DNA from: an uncultured Oscillospiraceae bacterium
GTDB lineage: Bacteria > Bacillota > Clostridia > Oscillospirales > Acutalibacteraceae
Length of the DNA: 64,000 bases
Reading direction: 5' to 3'
Assembly: GCA_949289045.1 (NCBI GenBank)
Contig: CASEMN010000001.1
Coordinates: forward strand, 372,001 to 436,000
Below are positions 25,932-35,656 of this stretch, one piece after another (positions within the stretch are counted from its first letter, which is position 1; each line of letters opens with the position of its first letter). Below the pieces are notes generated by a model. It did not search any database. It had not been told where the DNA came from and worked only from the letters and a program-made list of their open reading frames with translations. Both the position numbers and the translations under genes were made by a program.

Positions 25932-26588
25932 TCAAATAGTCTCGTATCCGTGAGCCTGAGCAAGCATCATATCCTTAACTTTCATTAGTCTCGTAGTGGT
26001 GCTTCGCTCATTTTCATCAAGCTTCATAGTGATATACTTAATGGTTTCCTGATACTGGGGAATCATAACGTGTTCCAGAGCGTTGACTCGTCTGCGGGTT
26101 TTCTCAATTTCATCTGCCATCATCTGGCATGATTTTTCCACTTCCGCAAGTCGTATCATAAGAGGCATAATATCCGAAAGAGATTTCACAGCAACGTCGA
26201 GGTCATCAGATGTAAATGCATAACCGTAAGAATAAATATCATCTTCCTTTGCGGTTTTCATTTTTACATCATATTTGGGTATCATGACGCTCATTACATT
26301 CTGCTCACTTATTTCAAGCTCCATAGACTGAGTAGGCATCATAAGTGCAACATCAATTGTGTTGTCGCTCATAACAGAGCGTGCCACTGCCATATGTGAG
26401 TTTGCTCTGGCAATACCCTCTTCCACCTTGCGGCGAAGCTCTTTATTTTCCCTGACAAGATCAAGAAAACGACGCATAAGCTCATCACGCTTGTCTTTCA
26501 GAAGCTTATGGCCACGCTGAGCCGTTACAAGCTTGCGTTTTAAATTGGTAAGCTCCATTCTTGTGGGATTAACATTCAGTACCGCCAT
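25932..26588 (-). CDS. ntpD: V/A-type ATP synthase subunit D
   Basis: This is the central rotor shaft of the V-ATPase: 218 aa, almost wholly helical, with long coiled-coil arms at both ends (N-terminal NPTRMELTNLKRKLVTAQRGHKLLKDKRDELMR; C-terminal RVNALEHVMIPQYQETIKYI). It turns inside the A3B3 head and couples ATP hydrolysis to c-ring rotation. It is last in the operon, 5 bases after ntpB, and is followed by a hairpin terminator. Length and both conserved ends are normal. Confidence 0.96.
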   Translation of the reverse strand: MAVLNVNPTRMELTNLKRKLVTAQRGHKLLKDKRDELMRRFLDLVRENKELRRKVEEGIARANSHMAVARSVMSDNTIDVALMMPTQSMELEISEQNVMSVMIPKYDVKMKTAKEDDIYSYGYAFTSDDLDVAVKSLSDIMPLMIRLAEVEKSCQMMADEIEKTRRRVNALEHVMIPQYQETIKYITMKLDENERSTTTRLMKVKDMMLAQAHGYETI

Positions 26589-26593
26589 ATTTC

Positions 26594-27967
26594 TCAGACC
26601 TTTCCGTAATACTGGTCAAGAAGCTTATCGCTGATACGTTTAAGCTCGCTTCTGGGAAGAATTGAAAGCAGTTTCCATCCAAGGTCAAGTGTTTCCTCAA
26701 TGCTTCGGTCGGTTTCATTTCCCTGGGCAACATACTGCTTTTCAAACTCATCGGCAAACTTTGCATAGAGTTTATCAATATCCGTAAGAGCCGCCTCGCC
26801 CAAAATTACCATAAGCTCTTTTGCATCCTTTCCTCTCGCATAGGCGGAGAAAAGCTGATTCATGGTATTTGAATGGTCGGCTCTTGTTTTGCCCTCACCT
26901 ATTCCCTTATCTTTCAGACGTGAAAGGGACGGCAAAACGTCAATGGGAGGTATAATGCTCTTTCTGTAAAGTTCACGGCTTAATATAATCTGTCCTTCAG
27001 TGATGTATCCTGTAAGGTCGGGAATGGGATGTGTCTTGTCATCTTCGGGCATTGAGAGAATTGGTATCATTGTGATACTTCCCTCTTTACCTCTCTGACG
27101 TCCGGCACGCTCGTAAATTGAAGCAAGGTCCGTATACATATAACCGGGATATCCTCGTCTTCCTGGGACCTCCTTACGTGCTGCAGAAACCTCACGGAGA
27201 GCATCCGCATAGTTTGTGATATCCGTAAGAATAACAAGAACGTGCATTCCTTTATCGAAAGCCAGATACTCTGCGGCTGTAAGAGCCATTTTAGGAGTGG
27301 CAATTCTTTCGATTGCGGGGTCATTGGCAAGATTTGAGAACATGACTGTTCTGTCAAGAGCGCCTGTTTCACGGAAGCTTTCAACAAAATAGTTTGATTC
27401 CTCGAAAGTAATACCCATGGCAGCAAAGACAACGGCGAACTGTTCATTCTCGCCTCTTACCTTTGCCTGACGGGCTATCTGCGCAGCGAGCTGTGCATGG
27501 GGAAGACCGGAAGCTGAAAAGATAGGCAGCTTCTGTCCTCTAACCAGTGTATTAAGTCCGTCGATTGCAGAAACTCCTGTTTGGATAAATTCCTGTGGAT
27601 AAGCTCTTGCGGCTGGATTTATAGGCGTACCGTTTACATCTATTCTCTTTTCTGGAATGATTTCGGGACCACCGTCAATTGGTCTTCCGAGTCCGTCGAA
27701 AACTCTGCCCAGCATATCTTCTGAAACTCCAAGCTCCATCTGACGGCCAAGGAAGCGAACCTTACTCTCCGCAAGGTTAATTCCCGTTGAACTTTCAAAA
27801 AGCTGTACAAGGGCATCAGTGCCGTTTATTTCAAGAACTCGACATCGTCTTTTCTCTCCGTTTGAAAGTTCAATTTCACCAAGCTCATTGTAGGTTACTC
27901 CTTCAACCTGCTTTACAAGCATAAGAGGACCTGCAACCTCCTGAATGGTTCTGTATTCTTTTGGCAT
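26594..27967 (-). CDS. ntpB: V/A-type ATP synthase subunit B
   Basis: The regulatory, non-catalytic nucleotide-domain subunit of the A3B3 head, 457 aa. It has an N-terminal beta-barrel, a region [18 protein letters not shown] in place of a Walker A loop, the B-specific [15 protein letters not shown], and the C-terminal helical domain. The absence of a P-loop is normal for subunit B. Its ATG overlaps the TGA of ntpA by one base. Confidence 0.97.
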   Translation of the reverse strand: MPKEYRTIQEVAGPLMLVKQVEGVTYNELGEIELSNGEKRRCRVLEINGTDALVQLFESSTGINLAESKVRFLGRQMELGVSEDMLGRVFDGLGRPIDGGPEIIPEKRIDVNGTPINPAARAYPQEFIQTGVSAIDGLNTLVRGQKLPIFSASGLPHAQLAAQIARQAKVRGENEQFAVVFAAMGITFEESNYFVESFRETGALDRTVMFSNLANDPAIERIATPKMALTAAEYLAFDKGMHVLVILTDITNYADALREVSAARKEVPGRRGYPGYMYTDLASIYERAGRQRGKEGSITMIPILSMPEDDKTHPIPDLTGYITEGQIILSRELYRKSIIPPIDVLPSLSRLKDKGIGEGKTRADHSNTMNQLFSAYARGKDAKELMVILGEAALTDIDKLYAKFADEFEKQYVAQGNETDRSIEETLDLGWKLLSILPRSELKRISDKLLDQYYGKV

Positions 27968-29739
27968 CAGTAATCCTCCTTTGCATTAAGAATTTCAGCA
28001 GTCTGGCTGAGAAGTGCTTTATGAACGGCGGCATATTCGCTGTCGATATTTTCCTCTTCCACATATTTAAAGCGTCCGATGCTCTCACGAACAGGCATAG
28101 AAACAAACTTTTCTATGTCTGCACCCTGCTGGAGCGATTCAAGACATACATCGTAGAACTCCAAAACAAGGCTCATCATCAAGAACTGCTTTTTAAGTGA
28201 AGTATATGTGTCAACCTCATGGAAAGCAAGCTGATGAAGGAAGTCTTCACGGATAGACCTTGCCGCCTCCATTTTAAGTCTGTCAGGTGGTGAAAGGGCA
28301 TCCATACCGACCAGCTTTACTATTTCATCCAAAGCCGCTTCCTCTGATAAAAGAGCCATAATCCTTGCACGAAGGTCAGTCCAGCTTGAATCTACGTTTT
28401 TATTGAACCATTTACCCAGTGTATCGGCATAAAGTGAATAACTTGTAAGCCAGTTAATTGCCGGGAAATGACGCTTATATGCCAACGCAGAATCAAGACC
28501 CCAGAAAACCTTGACAATTCTGAGAGTTGCCTGGGAAACCGGCTCGGATATATCACCGCCGGGAGGAGAAACTGCTCCGATTACTGAAAGAGCACCCTCT
28601 CTTGCATCCTTACCCATGGAGATAACTCTTCCGGCACGCTCATAGAACTGAGCAAGACGGCTACCAAGATAAGCAGGATAACCTTCTTCACCGGGCATCT
28701 CTTCAAGACGTCCCGACATTTCACGAAGAGCCTCAGCCCAGCGTGATGTGGAATCAGCCATAAGTGCTACTGAATATCCCATATCTCTGAAATACTCAGC
28801 GATTGTAATTCCTGTATAAATTGATGCTTCACGGGCAGCAACAGGCATATCAGAGGTATTTGCTATAAGCACTGTTCTTTCCATAAGAGATTTTCCTGTA
28901 TGGGGGTCAATAAGCTCTGGGAACTCATTGAGAACGTCCGTCATTTCGTTACCACGCTCACCGCATCCGATATATACAACTATATCCGCCTCAGCCCATT
29001 TAGCAAGCTGATGCTGTGTAACGGTTTTACCGCTTCCGAAGGGTCCTGGAATAGCGGCAACACCGCCCTTGGCAATTGGGAAAAGAGCGTCAATTACACG
29101 CTGACCCGTTACAAGAGGTACATCAGGAGCAAGCTTTTTAGCAAAGGGACGTCCCTTTCTTACAGGCCATTTCTGCATGAGGCCGACTTGCTTTTCACTG
29201 CCTTTTTCATCTGTAAGAATACAGACTGTATCCGTTATTTTGTAATCGCCCTCGGAAATTTTCTTTACTTTACCGCTCATTCCCGGCGGAACCATTATTT
29301 TATGGTTTACAACATCTGTTTCCTGAACAGTTCCAACTACATCTCCGCTGGCAACTTCGTCTCCATCTTTTACGCAGGGGACAAAATGCCACACTTTTTC
29401 TCTATCGAGAGCGGGAACTTCAATTCCTCTTTGAAGGTTATTTCCTGAGATTTTCATAATCTCGACAAGAGGTCGCTGGATACCGTCAAAAATACTGCTT
29501 ATAAGACCGGGACCAAGTTCAACGCTCAGGGGCATATTTGTTGACTCAACAGGCTCGCCTGTTCCAAGTCCTGAGGTTTCTTCATAAACCTGAATGGAAG
29601 CCCTGTCGCCGTGCATTTCAATTATCTCGCCTATGAGTCTTTGGCTGCTGACACGGACAACGTCAAACATGTTTGCATCCTTCATACCGGATGCAACAAC
29701 AAGAGGTCCGGAAATTTTAGTTATTGTTCCAACACTCAT
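27967..29739 (-). CDS. ntpA: V/A-type ATP synthase catalytic subunit A
   Basis: The ATP-hydrolysing subunit of the cytoplasmic head, 590 aa. It contains the bulge domain specific to A subunits (about residues 110-190), Walker A GPFGSGKT at 232-239, the catalytic GERGNEM that follows, and [27 protein letters not shown]. It pairs with subunit B. The direction of operation (ATP-driven ion pump or synthase) cannot be read from this subunit. The ribosome site is weak (GAGTG). Confidence 0.98.
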   Translation of the reverse strand: MSVGTITKISGPLVVASGMKDANMFDVVRVSSQRLIGEIIEMHGDRASIQVYEETSGLGTGEPVESTNMPLSVELGPGLISSIFDGIQRPLVEIMKISGNNLQRGIEVPALDREKVWHFVPCVKDGDEVASGDVVGTVQETDVVNHKIMVPPGMSGKVKKISEGDYKITDTVCILTDEKGSEKQVGLMQKWPVRKGRPFAKKLAPDVPLVTGQRVIDALFPIAKGGVAAIPGPFGSGKTVTQHQLAKWAEADIVVYIGCGERGNEMTDVLNEFPELIDPHTGKSLMERTVLIANTSDMPVAAREASIYTGITIAEYFRDMGYSVALMADSTSRWAEALREMSGRLEEMPGEEGYPAYLGSRLAQFYERAGRVISMGKDAREGALSVIGAVSPPGGDISEPVSQATLRIVKVFWGLDSALAYKRHFPAINWLTSYSLYADTLGKWFNKNVDSSWTDLRARIMALLSEEAALDEIVKLVGMDALSPPDRLKMEAARSIREDFLHQLAFHEVDTYTSLKKQFLMMSLVLEFYDVCLESLQQGADIEKFVSMPVRESIGRFKYVEEENIDSEYAAVHKALLSQTAEILNAKEDY

Positions 29740-29757
29740 TTAGACACTCGCTTTCTG

Positions 29758-30072
29758 TTAATCTGACAGTATATCGGAACCGACTGCTTTTTCTACAAAA
29801 CGGCTTACCGATTTCATACCCATACCGTTGTTTCCCGTTACTCCCGGAATTGGGATAATTGCGGGAACGGCAGCAGATTTATATTTTTCTATTTCTGTTT
29901 CTATCTGTACGGCAAGAGACTCCGTAATATAAATAACTGCATATCCTGATTCTACCATGGTTCTCAGTGTTTTCACCGCAGATACAGGGTCGGTTTCAGG
30001 AAAAATCTCAAGGCCTATGGAAGCAAAGCCATAAATACTGTCCTTATCTCCCATAGCTGCAATTTTATACAT
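29758..30072 (-). CDS. ntpG: V/A-type ATP synthase subunit F
   Basis: A 104-aa central-stalk subunit (called NtpG in Enterococcus hirae). Features are MGDKDSIYGFASIGLEIFP at the start, GYAVIYITESLAVQIE, and the PIPGVTGN segment found in F subunits. It binds subunit D in the rotor. It starts inside the end of ntpC (8-base overlap), with GAGGAAAG before the ATG. Confidence 0.95.
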   Translation of the reverse strand: MYKIAAMGDKDSIYGFASIGLEIFPETDPVSAVKTLRTMVESGYAVIYITESLAVQIETEIEKYKSAAVPAIIPIPGVTGNNGMGMKSVSRFVEKAVGSDILSD

Positions 30073-31036
30073 AGGCTTTCCTCACTCTCTTGCGTATTTC
30101 TTCTGAAGAAATTCCGTTTCTTTTAAGGGAAAGAATTACACGGACATTTTTGATTTCTGCTTCACGAGCCATAAAGTAAGCAAAAACCGGTTCAACACCA
30201 AAAGCTGTATACTTTGCTTCCTTTACCTTTTCCATAATTGCATCGTCAAGGCATTTTTCAAAAAGGGTTGAGCTTTCTTTTAAAAATGAAGCAGCATAAG
30301 AAAACTCTTTTATACCTTCAAGATAAACCATAACAGCGTTTTCTCCCTCAGCTGCCTTTTTTTGAAGTGTTTCAATATCTATAATCGGACACTCATCGCT
30401 CATGGCTTTTTTCATAAAATCCATACTTTTGCCTGTTTTAACACAGCGCAGTGCGATTTTAATATTGGCAGCAGCGACGTTCATGTTTACGGCATTTTTA
30501 AGAAGTGCAGAATCACTTTTTTCTGCCATTTGAAGCTTCACTGCCATTGCCTGCTTATCGATTATAATATCGGCCATTTGCCCTGAACCTAGACGGGTCA
30601 AAACATCATACGCTTTCTGAGCCGTTTCAGCCATACAATCAGGAAGAGAAGAAAAATCCTTTTTGTCAATAGCTTCCTTTATTTTCTGCGGGTCGTATAC
30701 ACAAGGAAAAAGGAAATACTGATCCGCTTCTTCTCTTGTAAAAACAGTCTTTATTGCTGTTTTCAAATTATGGAAATCATTTTCAATAATAAGACAGTCG
30801 AGAAGATTTTCTTTTGGCAGACATTCGCAAATCAGCTGCCAGTTTTTTTCGCTCTCTTTAAGAAGCATAGATGAGAAATCTCTTTTTTCAGTGTCCCATC
30901 CCTTATCGCTGAGCACTCGAACTGCCTCGTTCAAATTAGCAGCGGAAATCATACTCTCCAGATTATCGTTAGTAAGCAGTGAAAGCTCATGTGCCCTGAT
31001 GTGTGCAACGCCATATGCAAATTCAGTATCACGCAT
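30065..31036 (-). CDS. ntpC: V/A-type ATP synthase subunit C
   Basis: A 323-aa helical, funnel-shaped subunit (V-ATPase d-like) that links the central rotor to the c-ring. Recognised from the opening DTEFAYGVAHIRAHELSLL, the internal repeat organisation, and the end YFMAREAEIKNVRVILSLKRNGISSEEIRKRVRKAYV. Length is typical. It lies between ntpE and ntpG in the canonical order. Confidence 0.95.
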   Translation of the reverse strand: MRDTEFAYGVAHIRAHELSLLTNDNLESMISAANLNEAVRVLSDKGWDTEKRDFSSMLLKESEKNWQLICECLPKENLLDCLIIENDFHNLKTAIKTVFTREEADQYFLFPCVYDPQKIKEAIDKKDFSSLPDCMAETAQKAYDVLTRLGSGQMADIIIDKQAMAVKLQMAEKSDSALLKNAVNMNVAAANIKIALRCVKTGKSMDFMKKAMSDECPIIDIETLQKKAAEGENAVMVYLEGIKEFSYAASFLKESSTLFEKCLDDAIMEKVKEAKYTAFGVEPVFAYFMAREAEIKNVRVILSLKRNGISSEEIRKRVRKAYV

Positions 31037-31053
31037 AATCTAACACCGCCTGA

Positions 31054-31638
31054 CTAAAAAATAATTTTATAGATTTTCTCTTTAAGAATATCTCTTTTTT
31101 CATCTGCAAGAGCACCAAAAGTACAGTTTTCTTCAACATCCCCGAAAGCCATGATAAATCCGTTCTTAATTGTGTTATTGGGCTTTGAGTTTATCACAGC
31201 ATCGCAACCGGCAGAATGAAGCTTTTCTTCAAAATCTTTCGGAAGGCGCTTTAAATCCCTCTCGTTAAAAGACATTATTCCGCCTTTTCTCTTTTCGGCA
31301 TACTTAACTGCAAGAGAGAGAATAGCTGCAAAATACTCATCGTCCGGCATAGTATTCATATTATTGAGAGCTTCTGAAAGAATGCTGTTTATTGCCTCAG
31401 ATTTAGCTGCAAGCATAATCTGGTTAGCTTTCTGTTTGCTTCCGGACGCTGCTTTTTCTCCTATAATCGCCGCTTCACGCTTTGCGTCTGCAATTATAGC
31501 TTCCGCTTTCTCCGCAGCCTCACTCTGAGCTTTTTCCATAAGAGAACTGATATTTTTTTCGGTTGTTTCAGAAATTGATCTGCACTGGGCTTCGGTATCG
31601 CTTCTGATTCTTTCAATAATTTTATCTAAACCAGCCAT
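31054..31638 (-). CDS. ntpE: V/A-type ATP synthase subunit E
   Basis: A 194-aa peripheral-stalk subunit. The N-terminal half is a long coiled coil rich in A/E/K (residues ~1-80) and the C-terminal globular part contacts the top of the A3B3 head. It pairs with the small NtpF subunit to form the stator. AAGGAAG precedes the ATG, and it follows ntpK by 15 bases. Confidence 0.93.
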   Translation of the reverse strand: MAGLDKIIERIRSDTEAQCRSISETTEKNISSLMEKAQSEAAEKAEAIIADAKREAAIIGEKAASGSKQKANQIMLAAKSEAINSILSEALNNMNTMPDDEYFAAILSLAVKYAEKRKGGIMSFNERDLKRLPKDFEEKLHSAGCDAVINSKPNNTIKNGFIMAFGDVEENCTFGALADEKRDILKEKIYKIIF

Positions 31639-31653
31639 ATTTAACTTCCTTCA

Positions 31654-32124
31654 TTATAAGCTGAATATAAGGAGCACTGAAACAAGGAGCGCAAGAACTG
31701 CGTATGTTTCAACCATAGCGGCAAGAACCATAGCCTTACTCTGCTCTTCCGGCTTTTTAGCAATAACACTTACGCCTGATGCGGCAACTCGAGCCTGACC
31801 GATTGCTGAGAAGTATCCGACAATCGCCATAGGAAGACAGGCGGCAAGATATGCAAGTCCGTCGGCAGTAGTAAGAGCAGCAACTTCACCTGTAAAAATA
31901 CCAGTTCTGATCATAACAACAATAGCTGTAATAAATCCGTAAAGTCCCTGTGTACCGGGAAGAATCTGAAGAATAAGAACCTTAGTGAATTTTGAAGGAT
32001 CTTCCGCCACAAGACCTGCAGCAGCCTCACCAACAATTCCTACACCTTTGGCAGAACCTACTCCTCCGCCGAAAGCTGCCATAACAGCACCTAAAATCGC
32101 TAAAACCAAACCGAGTTTATCCAT
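31654..32124 (-). CDS. ntpK: V/A-type ATP synthase subunit K (c-ring), Na+-type residue set
   Basis: A 156-aa four-helix proteolipid, a fusion of two hairpins, that forms the ion-carrying ring. The residues known to coordinate Na+ in E. hirae NtpK (Leu, Thr and Gln of LPGTQ, a Gln in helix 3 and the essential Glu in helix 4) are all present: L55/T58/Q59 in LPGTQGLYGF, Q110 in AIGQARVAASG and E139 in MVETYAVL. This supports sodium rather than proton coupling. AAGGAGG precedes the ATG, which overlaps the ntpI stop by 8 bases. Confidence 0.97.
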   Translation of the reverse strand: MDKLGLVLAILGAVMAAFGGGVGSAKGVGIVGEAAAGLVAEDPSKFTKVLILQILPGTQGLYGFITAIVVMIRTGIFTGEVAALTTADGLAYLAACLPMAIVGYFSAIGQARVAASGVSVIAKKPEEQSKAMVLAAMVETYAVLALLVSVLLIFSL

Positions 32125-34117
32125 TAGTAATTTCCTCCTTAAATCTTAATGTTTTTGTATTAGCCTTAAAGGGACGGAACTTTTTACCGCCGCCCTCATA
32201 AAACCTTGAGAAGAATTCAACATACTGAAGTCTGTTAGTATGAACGTAAGCACCTATAATGTTTATACCGAAGTTTATGGTATGACCTATTGCAAAAACA
32301 ACAAGTAAAAGCAGCGCTTTCGTAATTTTGCTTTCCGGTAATGTACCCATCATATTGATTACGTTGCCTATGATACCGGTAACAAGACCCAATGCCAAAA
32401 GTCGTGAATATGAGAGAATATCGCTCAGATAACCTGATACGACATTGTAGAAGGCATAAAGACCGCCACCGATTTTTCCGCCAATGCTCTTTGAACTTCT
32501 TCCGCCGGTGAGTATTATAAGAACTACGCCTACAATGGCAAGATACTTGCATATTCCTGTTACTGAATCAGGTATTTCTACAAGCATTCCAGCACATATG
32601 GGACCTGCTCCTCCTACAGCCAGGAAAATAGGCACCGTCTCGCTAAACGCTCCGAACTTATCCCCGTCGCGCCAAAGCATATATCCCTTTATAGCAACTC
32701 CTACAAACAGATGAATGAGTCCGAACAGGAAACAGTAAACCATAACCGACATAAGATCATTGCCCTGTGGGTCTTTCCACAAATACAGTCGTATTGAATC
32801 AAGACCTAAGAAATTAGTTCTGATAATATTTATAATGTCTCCAAAGAAACTGCCGTACATTATGCCCCAGAACATTGTGGAAATTCCGCAGTACATATAC
32901 ATGAGCATTGTATTTTTCTTTTGACGTTCGGGCTTGTACTTTAGAATGACAAATGCAGTAGCAATTACCATTAACAGTCCGTAGCCGGCATCGGAAAACA
33001 TCATACCGAAAAATACATAATAGAAAAATGCCATTATACCGTTGGGATCGATATCCTTTTTTGACGGCAGCGAATACATTTCAGTAATTGGTTCGACAGG
33101 AGCCGCAAAGCTATTATTTTTGAGAAGCACAGGCTCATTTTCATCGTCTTCAACTGTATCAGTTATTGATACGGCAGCCGTGAATTTTTCTTCAATTTCT
33201 TTTGTAAGCTTTTCACCGTACTTAGCAGGAACATAGCCTTCAAGAATAAATACACGGTCGCTGACGCCAAGCTTGCCTATAACCTCATACTTATCGGCAC
33301 GAATGGAAAAATAATCAATAAGAAAATCTATTTTTGAAACAAATTCTCCCATTTGAGAAAGATTTGCTTCGCATTTGTCTATCTCCTTTAGCAGCCTTTC
33401 CTTTTCCGTGAGATAAGCCTCATACTGTTCTTTCGGAAGCCGTGACGACATATCGGAAGGCTTCACAAAGCCTTCTGCACGTAATGCTCTTTCAATTTTT
33501 TCGCCGTTCTCTTTCAGACAAAAAACAACCACACAGGTTTGTGTTTCATCCGAAAACACTATTTCAATTTCAATGTCATCAGCTTCCGGAACAGCTTCGG
33601 CAAACTTTATTAAGAGCTCATCTTTAGTCACCGAAAACGGGAAATATCCGATAAAGGCAGAAGAAAACTCTGTACCGGTAAAATTCATGGGAACATCAAG
33701 CTTAATCCAGGGAGCGATATTTTCTGCCAAGGTTTCATTGCGGATTATTGCCGCCTTGTCTTCAGATATCTTTTTGCCTAAATCGTTTATTTCATAACAC
33801 TTATTCAGCAGAGCATCAGCTTCATCGCTTTTCTCAATAAACTCTGCCGCTGTCACCTGACGTCTCGGAGAAAAACTGTCAAGCATTGATTTCTTTTCGT
33901 TACAATACTTCAAAAGCAGCTCTTTTGCCGACTGTGCAGTTTCTAAAAATCTACCGAACTGTGAAACAGAATGCGAAACGTCCATTTTATAAAGTCCGTC
34001 AATCTCTCGACACTCTTCAATCTGCACTATTCCCCTGCGCTGAAGCAAATCTACAATTTGTTGGCTGTCTTCAAGAACCGCCGCAATTTCAATTTGCTTC
34101 ATAGCCACTTTTGCCAT
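32117..34117 (-). CDS. ntpI: V/A-type ATP synthase subunit I (a-subunit)
   Basis: A 666-aa stator membrane subunit. The cytoplasmic N-terminal ~330 residues have coiled-coil arms that hold the peripheral stalks. About eight membrane helices follow (GIMAFFYYVFFGMMFSDAGYGLLM onward). The conserved arginine-bearing LSYSRLLALGLVTGIIG segment faces the c-ring glutamate. The ATG at 34117 follows AAGGAGGTG; a GTG three codons earlier overlaps that site. Confidence 0.96.
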   Translation of the reverse strand: MAKVAMKQIEIAAVLEDSQQIVDLLQRRGIVQIEECREIDGLYKMDVSHSVSQFGRFLETAQSAKELLLKYCNEKKSMLDSFSPRRQVTAAEFIEKSDEADALLNKCYEINDLGKKISEDKAAIIRNETLAENIAPWIKLDVPMNFTGTEFSSAFIGYFPFSVTKDELLIKFAEAVPEADDIEIEIVFSDETQTCVVVFCLKENGEKIERALRAEGFVKPSDMSSRLPKEQYEAYLTEKERLLKEIDKCEANLSQMGEFVSKIDFLIDYFSIRADKYEVIGKLGVSDRVFILEGYVPAKYGEKLTKEIEEKFTAAVSITDTVEDDENEPVLLKNNSFAAPVEPITEMYSLPSKKDIDPNGIMAFFYYVFFGMMFSDAGYGLLMVIATAFVILKYKPERQKKNTMLMYMYCGISTMFWGIMYGSFFGDIINIIRTNFLGLDSIRLYLWKDPQGNDLMSVMVYCFLFGLIHLFVGVAIKGYMLWRDGDKFGAFSETVPIFLAVGGAGPICAGMLVEIPDSVTGICKYLAIVGVVLIILTGGRSSKSIGGKIGGGLYAFYNVVSGYLSDILSYSRLLALGLVTGIIGNVINMMGTLPESKITKALLLLVVFAIGHTINFGINIIGAYVHTNRLQYVEFFSRFYEGGGKKFRPFKANTKTLRFKEEITNG

Positions 34118-34151
34118 CAAACGCACCTCCTTTATTATTTAAATAGATTTT

Positions 34152-34466
34152 TCAGCCATTTAGAATACAATCAACAACGGCGGAAACTGCTTCTTTTCTC
34201 TTATTATCTGAAACAGAACAGATTTCCTTACTTTCCGATATCGCCTCTTCTTCAGCTTTCTGCAAAACGGCCTGAGCATCTTTTTCAGCTTGTGCAATTA
34301 TCTCTTCCGCTTTTTGAGAAGCCGCTCTGACTGTTTTTTCAGACATCTCTTTTGCCTTGAGCTTTGCCTCTTCCAACGCTTTATTTGCATTTTCGTTTGC
34401 CTGCGTGATTTCTTCACGTGACTGAGATTCAGCGTTTAAAATCTCATCAACAATTTTTTCAGCCAA
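34152..34466 (-). CDS. ntpF: V/A-type ATP synthase small peripheral-stalk subunit (NtpF/subunit G/H)
   Basis: A ~104-aa protein, nearly all coiled coil with A/E/K heptads (ESQSREEITQANENANKALEEAKLKAKEM), that partners subunit E in the stator. It is the first gene of the operon, as in E. hirae. Two starts are possible. An ATG at 34484 has no ribosome site before it. The TTG at 34466 is 5 bases after AAAGGAAGTG, so it is preferred here and gives a protein beginning with AEKIVDEIL. Confidence 0.88.
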   Translation of the reverse strand: MAEKIVDEILNAESQSREEITQANENANKALEEAKLKAKEMSEKTVRAASQKAEEIIAQAEKDAQAVLQKAEEEAISESKEICSVSDNKRKEAVSAVVDCILNG

Positions 34467-34509
34467 AAATTCACTTCCTTTCATTAAAGCATTGACAACA
34501 TTCTTGATT

Positions 34510-34518
34510 ATTATATCA
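34510..34518 (-). promoter_or_regulatory. V-ATPase operon promoter (extended -10)
   Basis: TGATATAAT on the minus strand, with TATAAT at 34510-34515, lies 26-44 bases before the two candidate ntpF starts. The -35 is poor, so activator dependence or the extended -10 alone may drive it. Confidence 0.55.
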
Positions 34519-34599
34519 TCAGGAAAAACACAAAACCATTGGTATTTAACATAAACTTTTCGCTATGTCATGTGCAAAATTCACAAAAGACTATTATTT

Positions 34600-34631
34600 A
34601 TATTGTTAATTTGTGAACAAATTAACAATAT
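34600..34631. promoter_or_regulatory. 32-bp near-perfect palindrome containing a Rex-like operator
   Basis: Two 15-base arms (ATATTGTTAATTTGT and its exact complement) flank a 2-base centre. Within it TTGTGAA-CAAA-TTAACAA (34611-34628) matches the redox sensor Rex consensus TTGTGAA-N4-TTCACAA except at one base. It lies about 90 bp upstream of the V-ATPase -10 and beyond the exonuclease terminator. No rex gene is in the window. Confidence 0.6.
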
Positions 34632-34735
34632 CGCATTAACTTTAGTTATATAAAATTTCTTTAGCATAATTAAGTTAAGATAATAAGGCGATTGTGTCTT
34701 TATATTGTAATTTGTACATTTTATGTAATTTATGC

Positions 34736-34768
34736 AAAAAAATGCAGTTCACTCTTGAACTGCATTTT
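34736..34768 (-). terminator. Terminator of the exonuclease gene, overlapping its last codons
   Basis: A 13-bp stem (AAAATGCAGTTCA / TGAACTGCATTTT) has a 4-nt loop. The stop codon lies inside the hairpin, and a run of T follows on the minus strand. Confidence 0.85.
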
Positions 34769-35636
34769 CTTTAATCTTTTGATTTTCAGTTTTTGCCTTA
34801 ATAAGTACATATGTTTTTTCTGAAACCGCAACATGATCAAAATACTGTTTGAATCTCACAGTTTTGCGAAACTTTCTTCCGCAGTTTTGACACTTAAAGG
34901 TACCCTGAAATGCCTGACATGATATTTTCCAGTCATCAAGCTGCTTTGCCCGTTCTCCGCATACGTCGCACACACAAATTAGCGCCGCTGGTTCAATTGC
35001 TGGACTGTTAATATCTAGTATGTAATGAGTTCTGAAATTAAGCTTTCTGTAGAAAACTTCATCACAGTCCTTAGCCATTTTCAAAAGAGAAGTTTCATCA
35101 AATACCTTTTTAAGGCACTCAACGCTTAAAAGACTGTCATCCAAAGCTCTATGATGAGAATATTTATCATCTTTGATTCCAAGAATCTCGGCAGCCGCTG
35201 CAAGGCCAAGCTGCTGAGTTGTAAAAGAACCATTCATTTTCGATTGACAGTATTTCTGCAAATCCAAATACCTACCCAAAAACGGTATAGTTTCTCCCAA
35301 AGAAAATTCCTTGCAGTTTTCTACAAGAACTCGTATATCTGTATCTCCCCAAGTCATAACGATATCATCGGGGGCTATCCAGCTTTTCAAAAGCTTTACG
35401 GCGTTGATAAAACTCATTCCTCCTGCCACATCGGCATCGGTTATATTTGTCATCTCAACAACACGTTTACTGAGCTTTTTGCCTACACTGGGACGGATAA
35501 AAGTTGAAATGGTATCTTTGACCACAAGATTTTCATCAAGCTTTACCGCACCTATTTCAATTATTTCATTGATCGCTTTTTTACTTTTAGGGCTGAAAGC
35601 ATTATTCCATTCAAGGTCAACAACAATATATCGCAT
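34749..35636 (-). CDS. DEDDh 3'-5' exonuclease with C-terminal zinc-finger domain
   Basis: A 295-aa DnaQ-type exonuclease. Metal ligands D7 and E9 (VVDLEW) are in ExoI, Asp near 98 (WGDTDIRVL) in ExoII, and H162/D167 (HHRALDD) in ExoIII. After residue ~215 comes a four-cysteine zinc-ribbon-like module (CVCDVCGE ... CQNCGRKF) and a basic tail, perhaps for nucleic-acid binding. It could trim DNA or RNA (the KapD/ERI-1-like group is similar). Its substrate is unknown. It is 20 bases downstream of the zinc-ribbon membrane gene and ends in its own terminator. Confidence 0.88.
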   Translation of the reverse strand: MRYIVVDLEWNNAFSPKSKKAINEIIEIGAVKLDENLVVKDTISTFIRPSVGKKLSKRVVEMTNITDADVAGGMSFINAVKLLKSWIAPDDIVMTWGDTDIRVLVENCKEFSLGETIPFLGRYLDLQKYCQSKMNGSFTTQQLGLAAAAEILGIKDDKYSHHRALDDSLLSVECLKKVFDETSLLKMAKDCDEVFYRKLNFRTHYILDINSPAIEPAALICVCDVCGERAKQLDDWKISCQAFQGTFKCQNCGRKFRKTVRFKQYFDHVAVSEKTYVLIKAKTENQKIKENAVQE

Positions 35637-35656
35637 ATAAATTTACTCCGAAAATA

